Assembly (NCBI RefSeq): GCF_029868855.1
Contig: NZ_JARWOV010000016.1
Location: 1 to 34,283, forward strand
Source: Nocardia carnea
GTDB taxonomy: Bacteria > Actinomycetota > Actinomycetes > Mycobacteriales > Mycobacteriaceae
Reading direction: 5' to 3'
Length of the DNA stretch: 34,283 nt
Shown: piece after piece, positions 1-7,065 of the stretch
Layout: each line of letters starts with the position of its first letter
Numbering within the stretch: the stretch's first letter is position 1
Program-made: the position numbers and the translations under genes
Notes under the pieces: generated by a model
Databases searched by the model: none
Seen by the model: only the letters and a program-made list of their open reading frames with translations
Told to the model about the DNA's origin: nothing

Positions 1-136
<136 letters not shown>

Positions 137-161
137 ACTGCTGTTCGTGGCTGTTCGTGGC

Positions 162-644
162 TCAATCGCCCAGCCACTGCGTCGCGTCGAGCCGGAATGC
201 GTTCGGTGCGGCAACGGTGCGCAGGCCGTCCTCCATCGCGCGCAGATGTTGCTCGCCCAGCGTCTGCGCCCACTGTGTGCGCAGCCGGTCGAAGATCGCG
301 GCCGAAAGCGCGAGCATGTCGTATCCCTGCGCGGTGAGGCGAACGAGCCGGCGGCGCGCGTCGGCGGGGTCGGCGGCGCGTTCTGCGTAGCCGAGTGCGA
401 TGAGGCGATCGACGGTTTTGCCCGCGGCCTGTTTGGAGATGCCGAGCCGGCGGCCGATATCGCTGGCGGTCGCTCCGTCGGGGCCGATCGCCTGCATGGC
501 GAAGCCGTGGGCGGGTCGTGCGTGGGGGTGTCCGCGGCGGGCGATTTCGGCGTGTAGTTCGTCGATGAGGGTGCGGAATCCCGCGAGGAGGAGTAGCGGT
601 AGTTCGTAGCCTGCCCGAGGGTGATCAGTGTTTTCCGTGGTCAT
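162..644 (-). CDS. MarR family transcriptional regulator
   Basis: 160 aa, the usual MarR length. Residues about 55-110 form the winged helix-turn-helix: ATASDIGRRLGISKQAAGKTVDRL gives the recognition helix region, followed by a wing containing ADPADARRRLVRLT. The flanking helices form the dimer interface in this family. It is transcribed divergently from the AhpD-like gene at 721, and a near-perfect 16-bp inverted repeat lies between them, so it probably represses both itself and the AhpD-like gene. The AhpD partner suggests it senses an oxidant or a phenolic/electrophilic ligand, but the ligand cannot be read from sequence. The ATG at 644 is the only start that keeps the full N-terminal dimerisation helix. 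Confidence 0.9.
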   Translation of the reverse strand: MTTENTDHPRAGYELPLLLLAGFRTLIDELHAEIARRGHPHARPAHGFAMQAIGPDGATASDIGRRLGISKQAAGKTVDRLIALGYAERAADPADARRRLVRLTAQGYDMLALSAAIFDRLRTQWAQTLGEQHLRAMEDGLRTVAAPNAFRLDATQWLGD

Positions 645-660
645 CGCGAAACCTTGGCAT

Positions 661-707
661 TATGGACAACCTGGTTTACTATCAGTTCGTCAACCATGTT
701 GTCCATA
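661..707. promoter_or_regulatory. Probable MarR operator: inverted repeat in the divergent promoter
   Basis: Arms TATGGACAACCTGGTT (661-676) and AACCATGTTGTCCATA (692-707) pair at 15 of 16 positions. Between them lies TACTAT (677-682), a plausible -10 box for the rightward gene. The site occupies the only gap between the two divergent genes, which fits an autoregulatory MarR operator. That the MarR protein binds here is inference. Confidence 0.7.
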
Positions 708-720
708 TTAGGAGGCCGGG

Positions 721-1230
721 ATGTTCGCCCCGCAGACAGTCGAAACCGCCCCGGCGGGGTCACGCGCAACAATGACGGCCATGGCCGACGCCTGGGGTGG
801 TGTGGTGCCCGACGCCGTTGCCCGGCTGGCCGCCTCACCGGAACTGCTGACCGGATTCCTGGATATGACCGCTCGATTCGATCAGTGCACCCTGGAACCG
901 ATCGCGCGGGAAGTGGTCATCATGACGGTGGCGGTACACAACGACTGCCATATCTGCATCGCGCAGCATGCGGGGAAGCTGCGCAAACTCGGCGCCCCGC
1001 CGGAACTGGCCGCGGCTCTGCGTGCGCGGCGGCCACTCGACGACGAGCGTCTCGAAGCGGTCCGGACGTTCACCCTCGAAGTCATGGCCACCGCCGGTGC
1101 CGTGGATGCTCGGGCGGTCCAGGCCTTCGCGGCGCACGGGTTCACTGAACGCAACGCGCTCGAGGTCGTACTGGGTATCGGGACCTATACGATCTCGACG
1201 TTCGCCAACCGCCTGGTCAGGGCTGTATAA
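721..1230 (+). CDS. Carboxymuconolactone decarboxylase / AhpD-like protein
   Basis: 169 aa. It carries the AhpD-type redox motif C76-H-I-C79 followed by H83, in the helix after a conserved EPIAREVV segment. In AhpD-fold proteins this CxxC plus His arrangement supports peroxidase or disulfide-reductase activity. The decarboxylase branch of the family usually lacks the cysteine pair, so a redox role is more likely than ring metabolism. A good ribosome site (GGAGG, 711-715) precedes the ATG. It is divergent from the MarR gene and probably its target, a common pairing for oxidant-responsive repressors. It is cytosolic, with no signal peptide. Confidence 0.85.
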   Translation: MFAPQTVETAPAGSRATMTAMADAWGGVVPDAVARLAASPELLTGFLDMTARFDQCTLEPIAREVVIMTVAVHNDCHICIAQHAGKLRKLGAPPELAAALRARRPLDDERLEAVRTFTLEVMATAGAVDARAVQAFAAHGFTERNALEVVLGIGTYTISTFANRLVRAV

Positions 1231-1315
1231 GGCGGCGCGTCCGCGGGCAGTCGGAAGTTCGGCTCGTCCGGCGGTTACCGATCGGAGTTCGCGCCGAGAA
1301 AGTGTGATAGCACCA

Positions 1316-1336
1316 GATAGCGTCGGTCGCTATCAT
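1316..1336 (+). promoter_or_regulatory. Promoter and operator of the toxin-antitoxin pair
   Basis: The inverted repeat GATAGCG (1316-1322) / CGCTATC (1328-1334) overlaps a TATCAT -10-like hexamer (1331-1336). The antitoxin ATG starts 7 bases after the hexamer, so the transcript may be leaderless. A further GATAGC half-site lies at 1306-1311. This position fits antitoxin autoregulation, as is usual for Phd/YefM-type modules. Confidence 0.55.
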
Positions 1337-1342
1337 AGGTGA

Positions 1343-1597
1343 ATGACGCGGACAATCAGCCAAGCCGAGCTACGCAACGGCAGCGCGGGCGTTATGGACG
1401 CGCTGGAAGCGGGTGAGGATTTCGTCATCACCCGCAACGGGCGACCTGTCGGCGAACTGCGTCCTATCACCGCACGGAACAACCTGACGACGGCCGAGCT
1501 GAAGAAGCGGTTGGCCAGGTTTGCGGGTACGGCGAACGCCGCGGACGAGCGTGCCGAAATCGACGCCGCGTTCGGAGAGGACAGGCTGGATGGATGA
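1343..1597 (+). CDS. Type II antitoxin, Phd/YefM-like
   Basis: 84 aa. The N-terminal half (residues 1-45: ISQAELRN, then VMDALEAGEDFVITRNGRPVGEL) is the Phd/YefM fold, which dimerises and binds operator DNA. The C-terminal half is charged and probably wraps around the toxin. It overlaps the downstream PIN-domain toxin gene by 8 bases, the usual arrangement for a co-translated toxin-antitoxin pair. There is no good Shine-Dalgarno site at the normal distance, and a -10-like TATCAT ends 6 bases before the ATG, so leaderless translation is likely. Confidence 0.88.
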   Translation: MTRTISQAELRNGSAGVMDALEAGEDFVITRNGRPVGELRPITARNNLTTAELKKRLARFAGTANAADERAEIDAAFGEDRLDG

Positions 1598-2009
1598 ACC
1601 GGGTGCGCAGTTCCGGCACCCCGTCGGCCTGCTGGATACCTGTGTCCTCATCGACTTGCCCGCCATCGCGGTTGCGGATCTTCCGATCCAGTCGAAAATC
1701 AGCACGGTGACGCTTGCGGAGCTCGGCCTGGGCATGGCGCTGGCCTCCGATGCGGAAACGCTCGCGCTCCGTACCGAACGACTCTTCGAGATCGAGCACG
1801 CTTTCGACGCACTGCCGTTCTCCGCTACGGCGGCGCGCCGGTTCACCTCGATGGCCAAGTTGGTGATTGCGGCCGGACGAAATCCCAAGCCCCGCAAAAT
1901 GGATTTGATGATCGCTGCCATCGCCTCGTCGAACGATCTGCCGTTGTTCACTCGCAACGTGGACGACTTCAAAGGTCTGGAGCCGGTGCTGACGGTGGTC
2001 CCGCTGTGA
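1590..2009 (+). CDS. PIN-domain toxin ribonuclease, VapC-like
   Basis: 139 aa, typical for VapC. The acidic metal-binding residues of the PIN nuclease are visible: D16 in LLDTCVLID, E44 in LAELGLG, D105 in KMDLMIAA and D125 in NVDDF. The protein should cleave RNA (tRNA or rRNA in characterised relatives) unless bound by the antitoxin. The ATG at 1590 is chosen because it overlaps the antitoxin end by 8 bases and has GGAGAGG (1574-1580) upstream. A longer start at 1521 would lie deep inside the antitoxin gene and add a non-homologous basic tail. Confidence 0.88.
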   Translation: MDEPGAQFRHPVGLLDTCVLIDLPAIAVADLPIQSKISTVTLAELGLGMALASDAETLALRTERLFEIEHAFDALPFSATAARRFTSMAKLVIAAGRNPKPRKMDLMIAAIASSNDLPLFTRNVDDFKGLEPVLTVVPL

Positions 2010-2014
2010 AAGTG

Positions 2015-2036
2015 CGGGGAAAGGTGCTGTTCCCCG
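2015..2036 (+). terminator. Hairpin after the toxin gene
   Basis: CGGGGAA (2015-2021) pairs perfectly with TTCCCCG (2030-2036) around an 8-base loop, 5 bases past the toxin stop codon. There is no U-tract, as is common for actinobacterial terminators, so termination is a guess. Confidence 0.4.
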
Positions 2037-2106
2037 AGGTACTGTCGGTCGCGGACCGGTCGGCCGAACGAACGGCGGGGCGGCGAACGATGATCGAGGG
2101 TGCACA

Positions 2107-2961
2107 GTGGCCGAGACCGCGCCGGTATTGCCGATAACCGAACATCGGGTGGCCGGTGTTCGGTGCGCGGTCTACGACAGCGGACCCGCCGACCGCACCG
2201 AGGCCGTGGTGTTCGTGCACGGCAATCCGGGCCCGATGGACGATTGGGCGGAGCTGATCCCCGCGGTGGCGGGATTCGCGCGGGTGGTCGCGATGGATAT
2301 GCCCGGTTTCGGGCGATCGGAGCGGCCGCGTGCTTTCGAGCACAGCATCCCGGGGCATGCGCGATATCTCGGTCTGCTGCTCGACCATCTGGGCGTAGAG
2401 CGGGCGCATCTGGTCCTGCACGATTTCGGTGGGCCGTGGGGTTTGCGGTGGGCCCTGGACCATCGCGACCGATTGGCCGGGTTGTCCCTGATCAACACCG
2501 GTGTACTCGACGGCTACCGCTGGCACCGGTACGCAAAGATCTGGCAGACACCGATTGTGGGCGAGTTGTTCCAGCTGGTGAGCAATAAGCGTGCCATGCG
2601 TACAGCCATCGATCGCGACAACCCGGTACCGCTGCCGCAGTCCTATTTCGACCGCGTCGATCGATATGCGGACCCGGCACACAAGCGGGCCGTGCTCCAG
2701 CTCTACCGCAATTCCCGCGACCCGGTCAGCGCGTTCCCGGAAATGCACACCGACCTGGTGGGGAACGATCTTCCGGTCTGTGTGATCTGGGGCGACGGCG
2801 ACCCCTACATTCCCGTTCGCTTCGCGCCGTTGCAGCGGAACTTCTTCCCCGAAGCGCAAATCCACATCCTCGAGGGCCTCGGACACTGGCCGTTCATCGA
2901 CGATCCGCAGGCAGTCCGCAGCCCGCTGACAGCGTTCCTTCGCAAGCATGTGCACGGGTGA
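2107..2961 (+). CDS. Alpha/beta hydrolase, haloalkane dehalogenase / epoxide hydrolase-like
   Basis: 284 aa, a complete alpha/beta hydrolase. Visible parts: the oxyanion-hole HGNP (38-41); a nucleophile elbow LHDFGGPWG with Asp106 in place of the usual Ser; an acid in WGDGDPYIP (D230 or D232); and the catalytic His260 in GLGHWPF. An Asp nucleophile in an HDxGG context is the hallmark of haloalkane dehalogenases and epoxide hydrolases, both of which form an ester intermediate. The substrate cannot be predicted. Residues about 130-200 form the variable cap domain. The start is GTG at 2107, with GAGGG 6 bases upstream. It is soluble, with no signal peptide. Confidence 0.85.
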   Translation: MAETAPVLPITEHRVAGVRCAVYDSGPADRTEAVVFVHGNPGPMDDWAELIPAVAGFARVVAMDMPGFGRSERPRAFEHSIPGHARYLGLLLDHLGVERAHLVLHDFGGPWGLRWALDHRDRLAGLSLINTGVLDGYRWHRYAKIWQTPIVGELFQLVSNKRAMRTAIDRDNPVPLPQSYFDRVDRYADPAHKRAVLQLYRNSRDPVSAFPEMHTDLVGNDLPVCVIWGDGDPYIPVRFAPLQRNFFPEAQIHILEGLGHWPFIDDPQAVRSPLTAFLRKHVHG

Positions 2962-2990
2962 TCCCGCGGCTCAGCTCTACGGTCTGGAGC

Positions 2991-3008
2991 CGGGGGCATC
3001 AGTCCCCG
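2991..3008. terminator. Possible bidirectional terminator hairpin
   Basis: CGGGGG (2991-2996) and TCCCCG (3003-3008), with one G-U pair and loop CATCAG, lie between two converging genes. No T-run is present on either strand. Confidence 0.3.
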
Positions 3009-3057
3009 CCACAGATCTCGGTCCGGTGGTCCTGAAGGGGCCGACCCGTCCCAGAGA

Positions 3058-4050
3058 TCAGGTCAGCGCCGGAAGCACCTCTCGTTCCAGGAGTTCCATA
3101 CCGCTGGTGTCGTAGGCCGCCTCCGGGAAGTTGAAGATGGCGTAGCCCAGACCGCGGTCGCGGACGGCGGACAGTTTCTCCACGATCTGTTCCGGGGTGC
3201 CGACCGCGGCACCGTCGTTGGTCAGATTGTCGATGTAGGCGCGGGCCTTCTCCTCGCCCAGCACGGGGGCCAGCCGCGCGGCGTTCTCGGATTTGCGCTG
3301 CTCGACCTCCGCTTCGGTGGCGCCGATGACGACATTGAAGTTGGCGCTGCGCACGATGGCGTCGAAATCGGTGCCGACCTCGGCGCAGTGGTCGCGCAGG
3401 ATCTCCGATTTGCGGATGAACTCGTCGGGGTTACCCGCGAAGTTCGTGTAGTTCGCGTATTTCGCGGCGATACGCAGGGTCTTCTTCTCACCACCGCCGG
3501 CGATCCACAGCGGGATCCCGCCGTCCTGCACCGGCAGCGGTCGCACGATCGCGCCCTCCACCTGGTAGTACTTGCCGTCCAGGGTGGCGGTGCCCGAACT
3601 CCACGCCTGCCGGAAGATCTGTACACCCTCGTCCAGCCGGCCCAGCCGCTCACCGGCGGTGGGGAACCCGTACCCGTAGGCACGCCATTCGTGCTCGTAC
3701 CAGCCGCCGCCGATCCCCATCTCGGTACGGCCGCCGGAGATCAGATCGACGGTCGCCGCGACCTTCGCCAGGTAGGCCGGATTGCGGTAACTCATCGCCG
3801 TACACATCTGACCCAGCCGCACTCGCGAGGTGGTGGCGGCGAACGCCGACATCAGGCTCCACGCCTCATGGGTGGCTTCCTCGGTGGGTTGCGGCACGGT
3901 GTGGAAATGGTCGTACACCCACAGCGATTCCCACACCGGATTCGCGTCGGCGCGTGCCGCGAGACCCCGCATCACCTCCCACTGCGCGGTGGGTTCGATA
4001 CCCACCAGATCCAGCCGCCAGCCCTGGGGGATGAAGATTCCGAAGCGCAC
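3058..4050 (-). CDS. LLM class F420-dependent oxidoreductase
   Basis: 330 aa with the bacterial luciferase-like (LLM) TIM-barrel pattern. The N-terminus is RFGIFIPQGW, then WVYDHFHTVPQP (a conserved active-site loop), then RVRLGQMCTAMSYRNPAYLAKVAATVDLISGGR, the family's most conserved block. GIGGGWYEHEWRAYG follows, and a late GTPEQIVEKL segment. Family members reduce or oxidise substrates with F420 or FMN; in actinomycetes this subgroup is usually F420-dependent. The GTG at 4050 is chosen because it has GGAGGAG directly upstream and begins the family N-terminus; longer reading would add about 43 arginine-rich residues. It is divergent from the MerR gene, but nothing proves a shared control. 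Confidence 0.88.
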   Translation of the reverse strand: MRFGIFIPQGWRLDLVGIEPTAQWEVMRGLAARADANPVWESLWVYDHFHTVPQPTEEATHEAWSLMSAFAATTSRVRLGQMCTAMSYRNPAYLAKVAATVDLISGGRTEMGIGGGWYEHEWRAYGYGFPTAGERLGRLDEGVQIFRQAWSSGTATLDGKYYQVEGAIVRPLPVQDGGIPLWIAGGGEKKTLRIAAKYANYTNFAGNPDEFIRKSEILRDHCAEVGTDFDAIVRSANFNVVIGATEAEVEQRKSENAARLAPVLGEEKARAYIDNLTNDGAAVGTPEQIVEKLSAVRDRGLGYAIFNFPEAAYDTSGMELLEREVLPALT

Positions 4051-4188
4051 AGCACTCTCCTCCGTTGTCGGGCCCGCGGGCCGCACCAGACATACCTCGG
4101 CCTCCACTCTGGCGGCCGAGCGGCGTCCGGGCAACGATTCGACGCCCGGCGCGCATAATCGGCGGCGGGTGCGATCCACGGCGGCGCT

Positions 4189-4207
4189 TGACTACGACGT
4201 AGCGTCA
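4189..4207. promoter_or_regulatory. Possible MerR operator upstream of the MerR gene
   Basis: An 11-bp palindrome CTACGACGTAG (4192-4202) sits inside outer TGAC (4189-4192) and GTCA (4204-4207). A -35-like CTTGAC (4187-4192) overlaps it. This resembles the dyad between -35 and -10 used by MerR-family activators, but no convincing -10 box is visible. Confidence 0.4.
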
Positions 4208-4225
4208 CACCTCACGCTCGACGGT

Positions 4226-5032
4226 ATGAGGATCAGCGAAATAGCCGCGGCCGCCGGAACCACCCCGCGCGCCGTCCGCCACTATCACCGGCTGGGCCTG
4301 CTCCCCGAGCCCGTCCGCCCCGACAACGGCTACCGCGATTACGGCATGGCCGAGCTGACACGGCTCATGCGCATCCGCTGGCTGGCCGACAACGGCCTGC
4401 CGCTCGGGGCGGTGGCCGCCGTCTTCGCGAACGAACACGGCGCCTCGGACACCGAGGACCTGCGAGCCGATCTCGCCGCCTTGCACGAGGAGATCACCCA
4501 GCGCATCACCCAGCTGACCCGCAAACAGGAAGGTGTGGCGCGGATGCTGGCCGCCGTCGACGCCGGCCGCCGCCTGACCGCACTTCCGGACGAGGTCGCC
4601 GACGCCTTCGACCGGGCCCGCGAGCAGGCCGGCGAACCGGAACGCGCAGCGCTCGACCAGGAGCGCGACATGCTCGAAGTCTTCGCTCTCTCCGGTGACA
4701 CCCCCGCTGAGATGTTCACCTGGTTCACCCGCGCCCTCGCCGACCCGGACGCCCACACCGGTTACCGCCGGCTGTTGCGCGGCTGGGAAAAGCTGCACGG
4801 CCGCCCGGTGGCGCATTCCGCCGAACTGATCGAGCAGATGGCCCAGGAGATCGCCGGACAGCTACGGCAGCTCGACTTCGACAGCGTGATCGCGGCGACC
4901 GCGGATATCCCGCAAGGTGCGCCGGCACTGTCGGCGGACACCCTCGTCCCCGACCCCGCGCAACGCCAGGCGGTACGGCGGGCGATGGAACTGCTGAGCG
5001 TCGCCCCGGACACCGGCGGGACAGCGTCGTGA
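4226..5032 (+). CDS. MerR family transcriptional regulator
   Basis: 268 aa. Residues 1-70 are the MerR DNA-binding domain: MRISEIAAAAGTTPRAVRHYHRLGLLPEP gives the HTH and wing, then NGYRDYG and LTRLMRIRWLADNGLPLGAVAAVF. A coiled-coil dimerisation helix spans about 80-125. The 140-residue C-terminal part is an effector-binding region with no family I can name, much longer than in metal-sensing MerR proteins, so a drug or small-molecule ligand is more likely. The ATG at 4226 starts exactly at the HTH. Its stop overlaps the GTG of the next gene (GTGA), so the two are translationally coupled. Confidence 0.87.
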   Translation: MRISEIAAAAGTTPRAVRHYHRLGLLPEPVRPDNGYRDYGMAELTRLMRIRWLADNGLPLGAVAAVFANEHGASDTEDLRADLAALHEEITQRITQLTRKQEGVARMLAAVDAGRRLTALPDEVADAFDRAREQAGEPERAALDQERDMLEVFALSGDTPAEMFTWFTRALADPDAHTGYRRLLRGWEKLHGRPVAHSAELIEQMAQEIAGQLRQLDFDSVIAATADIPQGAPALSADTLVPDPAQRQAVRRAMELLSVAPDTGGTAS

Positions 5033-5676
5033 CCGCGTTGTCGCGGCTGCTCCGCAACCAGGCCCGGCTGTATCGCGGGCTGTGGCTGTGGCTGCGCCGG
5101 ACCACCGACCGTGACAGCCGCGAGCATCGGCCGCTCACCGCCACCCGCGGCGTCCTCGCCCTGCCGATGGCCTTCCTGGCGGCAACACTGATCGAAGTGG
5201 TCGTCCTGCATCTGGTGATCCCCTGGCCGTGGCTGAGTATCACGCTGGCCGTGCTGTCCCTGTGGTCACTGGTGCTGCTGCTGGGCCTGGTTGTCGCCGA
5301 TATTTCCTACCCGCACTATGTGACCGGCCAGGAGTTGGTGCTGCGCCGGGCCGGCCGGGTGGTGGCCCGAGTGCCACGCGACCGGATCGCGGCGGTCGCC
5401 GAATGCCGCCGCTACAACCACACCGCGACCGCATACGAGGACGGCAGGCTGTTCCTCGCGGGCGCGGACGGCACCACCACCGACCTGACGCTGCGCGATT
5501 CCGTCAGCGTGCGCGTCGACTCGCTGCTGCCCAGCGGCCGTATCGCTGCCGGCACGACCCGGATCAGCCTCGCCCTCGACGACCACGCCGCGCTGCGCAC
5601 CGCGCTGAACGCACCGAGCCCAGTGGCGAACGTGCCGAGCACCGCGCCGGCCGCGGATGTTCAGCCGAGCCGGTAG
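5029..5676 (+). CDS. Two-helix membrane protein coupled to MerR regulator
   Basis: 215 aa, not recognised as a named family. Residues about 40-65 (VLALPMAFLAATLIEVVVLHLVI) and 68-90 (WLSITLAVLSLWSLVLLLGLVVA) are two membrane helices. The remaining 120 residues form a soluble, PH-like beta-rich domain (VTGQELVLRRAGRVVARVPRDRIAAV, later DGTTTDLTLRD). The shape resembles small actinobacterial membrane proteins that place such a domain against the bilayer. The 4-base overlap with the MerR gene implies co-regulation. The 3' end overlaps the converging methyltransferase gene by 16 bases. Confidence 0.7.
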   Translation: MTALSRLLRNQARLYRGLWLWLRRTTDRDSREHRPLTATRGVLALPMAFLAATLIEVVVLHLVIPWPWLSITLAVLSLWSLVLLLGLVVADISYPHYVTGQELVLRRAGRVVARVPRDRIAAVAECRRYNHTATAYEDGRLFLAGADGTTTDLTLRDSVSVRVDSLLPSGRIAAGTTRISLALDDHAALRTALNAPSPVANVPSTAPAADVQPSR

Positions 5677-6734
5677 AAACGCCAGAAACCGAAGTCCTCG
5701 ATCGGCAGGACATCGAATTTCGTGAAACCGGCTTCGAGCGCGTAGCCCCGTAAGGTCGCGGGCCGCATCACCGTGCCGGTCCCGGCGCTCGGCGGGCTCG
5801 ACATCCCGTCGGGTAGGCAGACGAACAGGCTGAAGCCGTACATCAGTCGTTCCAGCTCGTCCCCGTCGGGCGCGAATTCCGGCGCGACCGCCTCGTCCAT
5901 CACGACCATGATCCCGCCGGGCCGCAGTGCCCGGCGCACGGACGCCAGTACCTCGACCGGGCGGGGCATATCGTGCACACATTCGAACGCGAACGCGATA
6001 TCGAACGCGCCCGCCGGCAGCTCCGCCGCATCCCCCGCCGTGAACTCCACCCGATCCGCGACCCCCGCCCCGGCGGCATTCGCCACCGCAGTCCGCACCG
6101 ACGGCGCATCGATATCCACACCCCGCACCCGCGCTGCCGGGTACGCGCGGGACAGGGCAATCGCCGACCAGCCCGCCCCGCAGCCGATATCGAGAACCGT
6201 CGCGCCGGGCGCACTCAGCACCTGCGCCACTTCGGGAACACCGTTCAACGCCGCGGCGAGCCGCCGCTCGTACCACGGCCGGTTACCGTCGGCCTGCCCT
6301 TCCCGCGCGTCGTCGCCGAGTTCGTCCCAGCTCACCCCGCTGCCGGAGCGATAGGCGTCGAGCAGTTTCGGCAGTACGGGCCCCGCCGCACCGAACAAAC
6401 GTGCGATGGGCGCCAGATACTCGAGGCTGTGCTCATCCGTGAGCACCTCCGCGGTCGCCGCCGGAATGGCGAACACTCGCTCGTCGGCGCTCCCGTCCCG
6501 GTGCACGCTCAGCAATCCCGTCACCGCCTGCTGTTCCAGCCATTCCCTGGCATACCGCGGATGGGTCCCGGTTCGCGTAGCGAGTTCGACGGCGCTCGCG
6601 GGGCCGTCCGCGACAAGGCTGCGATACCAGCCCAGCCGGTCACCGACGAAAATCGCCAGCACATCGACGGCCCCGAGCACCGATCGGATGATCCGGTCGG
6701 TCATCGCCGGCACGGAACCGCGTTCGGTATCCAT
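5661..6734 (-). CDS. SAM-dependent methyltransferase with N-terminal winged helix
   Basis: 357 aa. Residues about 15-110 are a winged-helix dimerisation domain (SAVELATRTGTHPRYAREWLEQQAVTGLL), as in the O-methyltransferase type. The catalytic Rossmann domain follows: motif I TVLDIGCGAGWSAIALSRAYP, motif II VRGVDIDAPSV, then VEFTAGDAAELP, FDIAFAFECVHDMPRP and LRPGGIMVVMDE. The substrate is unknown. The ATG at 6734 has GGAGG 11 bases upstream; an internal ATG at 6704 is possible. It runs towards, and slightly overlaps, the membrane protein gene ending at 5676. Confidence 0.85.
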   Translation of the reverse strand: MDTERGSVPAMTDRIIRSVLGAVDVLAIFVGDRLGWYRSLVADGPASAVELATRTGTHPRYAREWLEQQAVTGLLSVHRDGSADERVFAIPAATAEVLTDEHSLEYLAPIARLFGAAGPVLPKLLDAYRSGSGVSWDELGDDAREGQADGNRPWYERRLAAALNGVPEVAQVLSAPGATVLDIGCGAGWSAIALSRAYPAARVRGVDIDAPSVRTAVANAAGAGVADRVEFTAGDAAELPAGAFDIAFAFECVHDMPRPVEVLASVRRALRPGGIMVVMDEAVAPEFAPDGDELERLMYGFSLFVCLPDGMSSPPSAGTGTVMRPATLRGYALEAGFTKFDVLPIEDFGFWRFYRLG

Positions 6735-6988
6735 GCCGTCACTATCCTCCGCCGCGGGCGACTTGTCAGCTACTGAGCAAAGGCTCGCGACCGCCATCAT
6801 CTGCGGCCTGGGCCACTCGACGGGTTGCGGGGTGGTGCGGATCGGCCCCGCGCATCGCCCGGCATTCGACGCCGGTTCCTGGGCAGTCTTCCGGCGTCGT
6901 CGATCCCGGTCCGGAGGTCGCAACGACCCAGCTGTGCTGTGTCGGCAGATGCGCCGTTTCGATGAGTACGGGATCCTCTCTTTTCACG

Positions 6989-7017
6989 GTGGACGGCCGC
7001 CGGTGCGCTGTTATAGT
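6989..7017 (+). promoter_or_regulatory. Probable SigA-type promoter of the kinase operon
   Basis: GTGGAC (6989-6994), 17 bases, then TATAGT (7012-7017), about 50 bases before the first kinase start. The -10 match is good and the -35 weaker. The 331-base gap between the methyltransferase and the kinase holds no other gene that I can support. Confidence 0.5.
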
Positions 7018-7065
7018 TCAAAACCAGCCGGCCGCCGGTGTCGTACCCGGGAGGAGTTCGACAGC

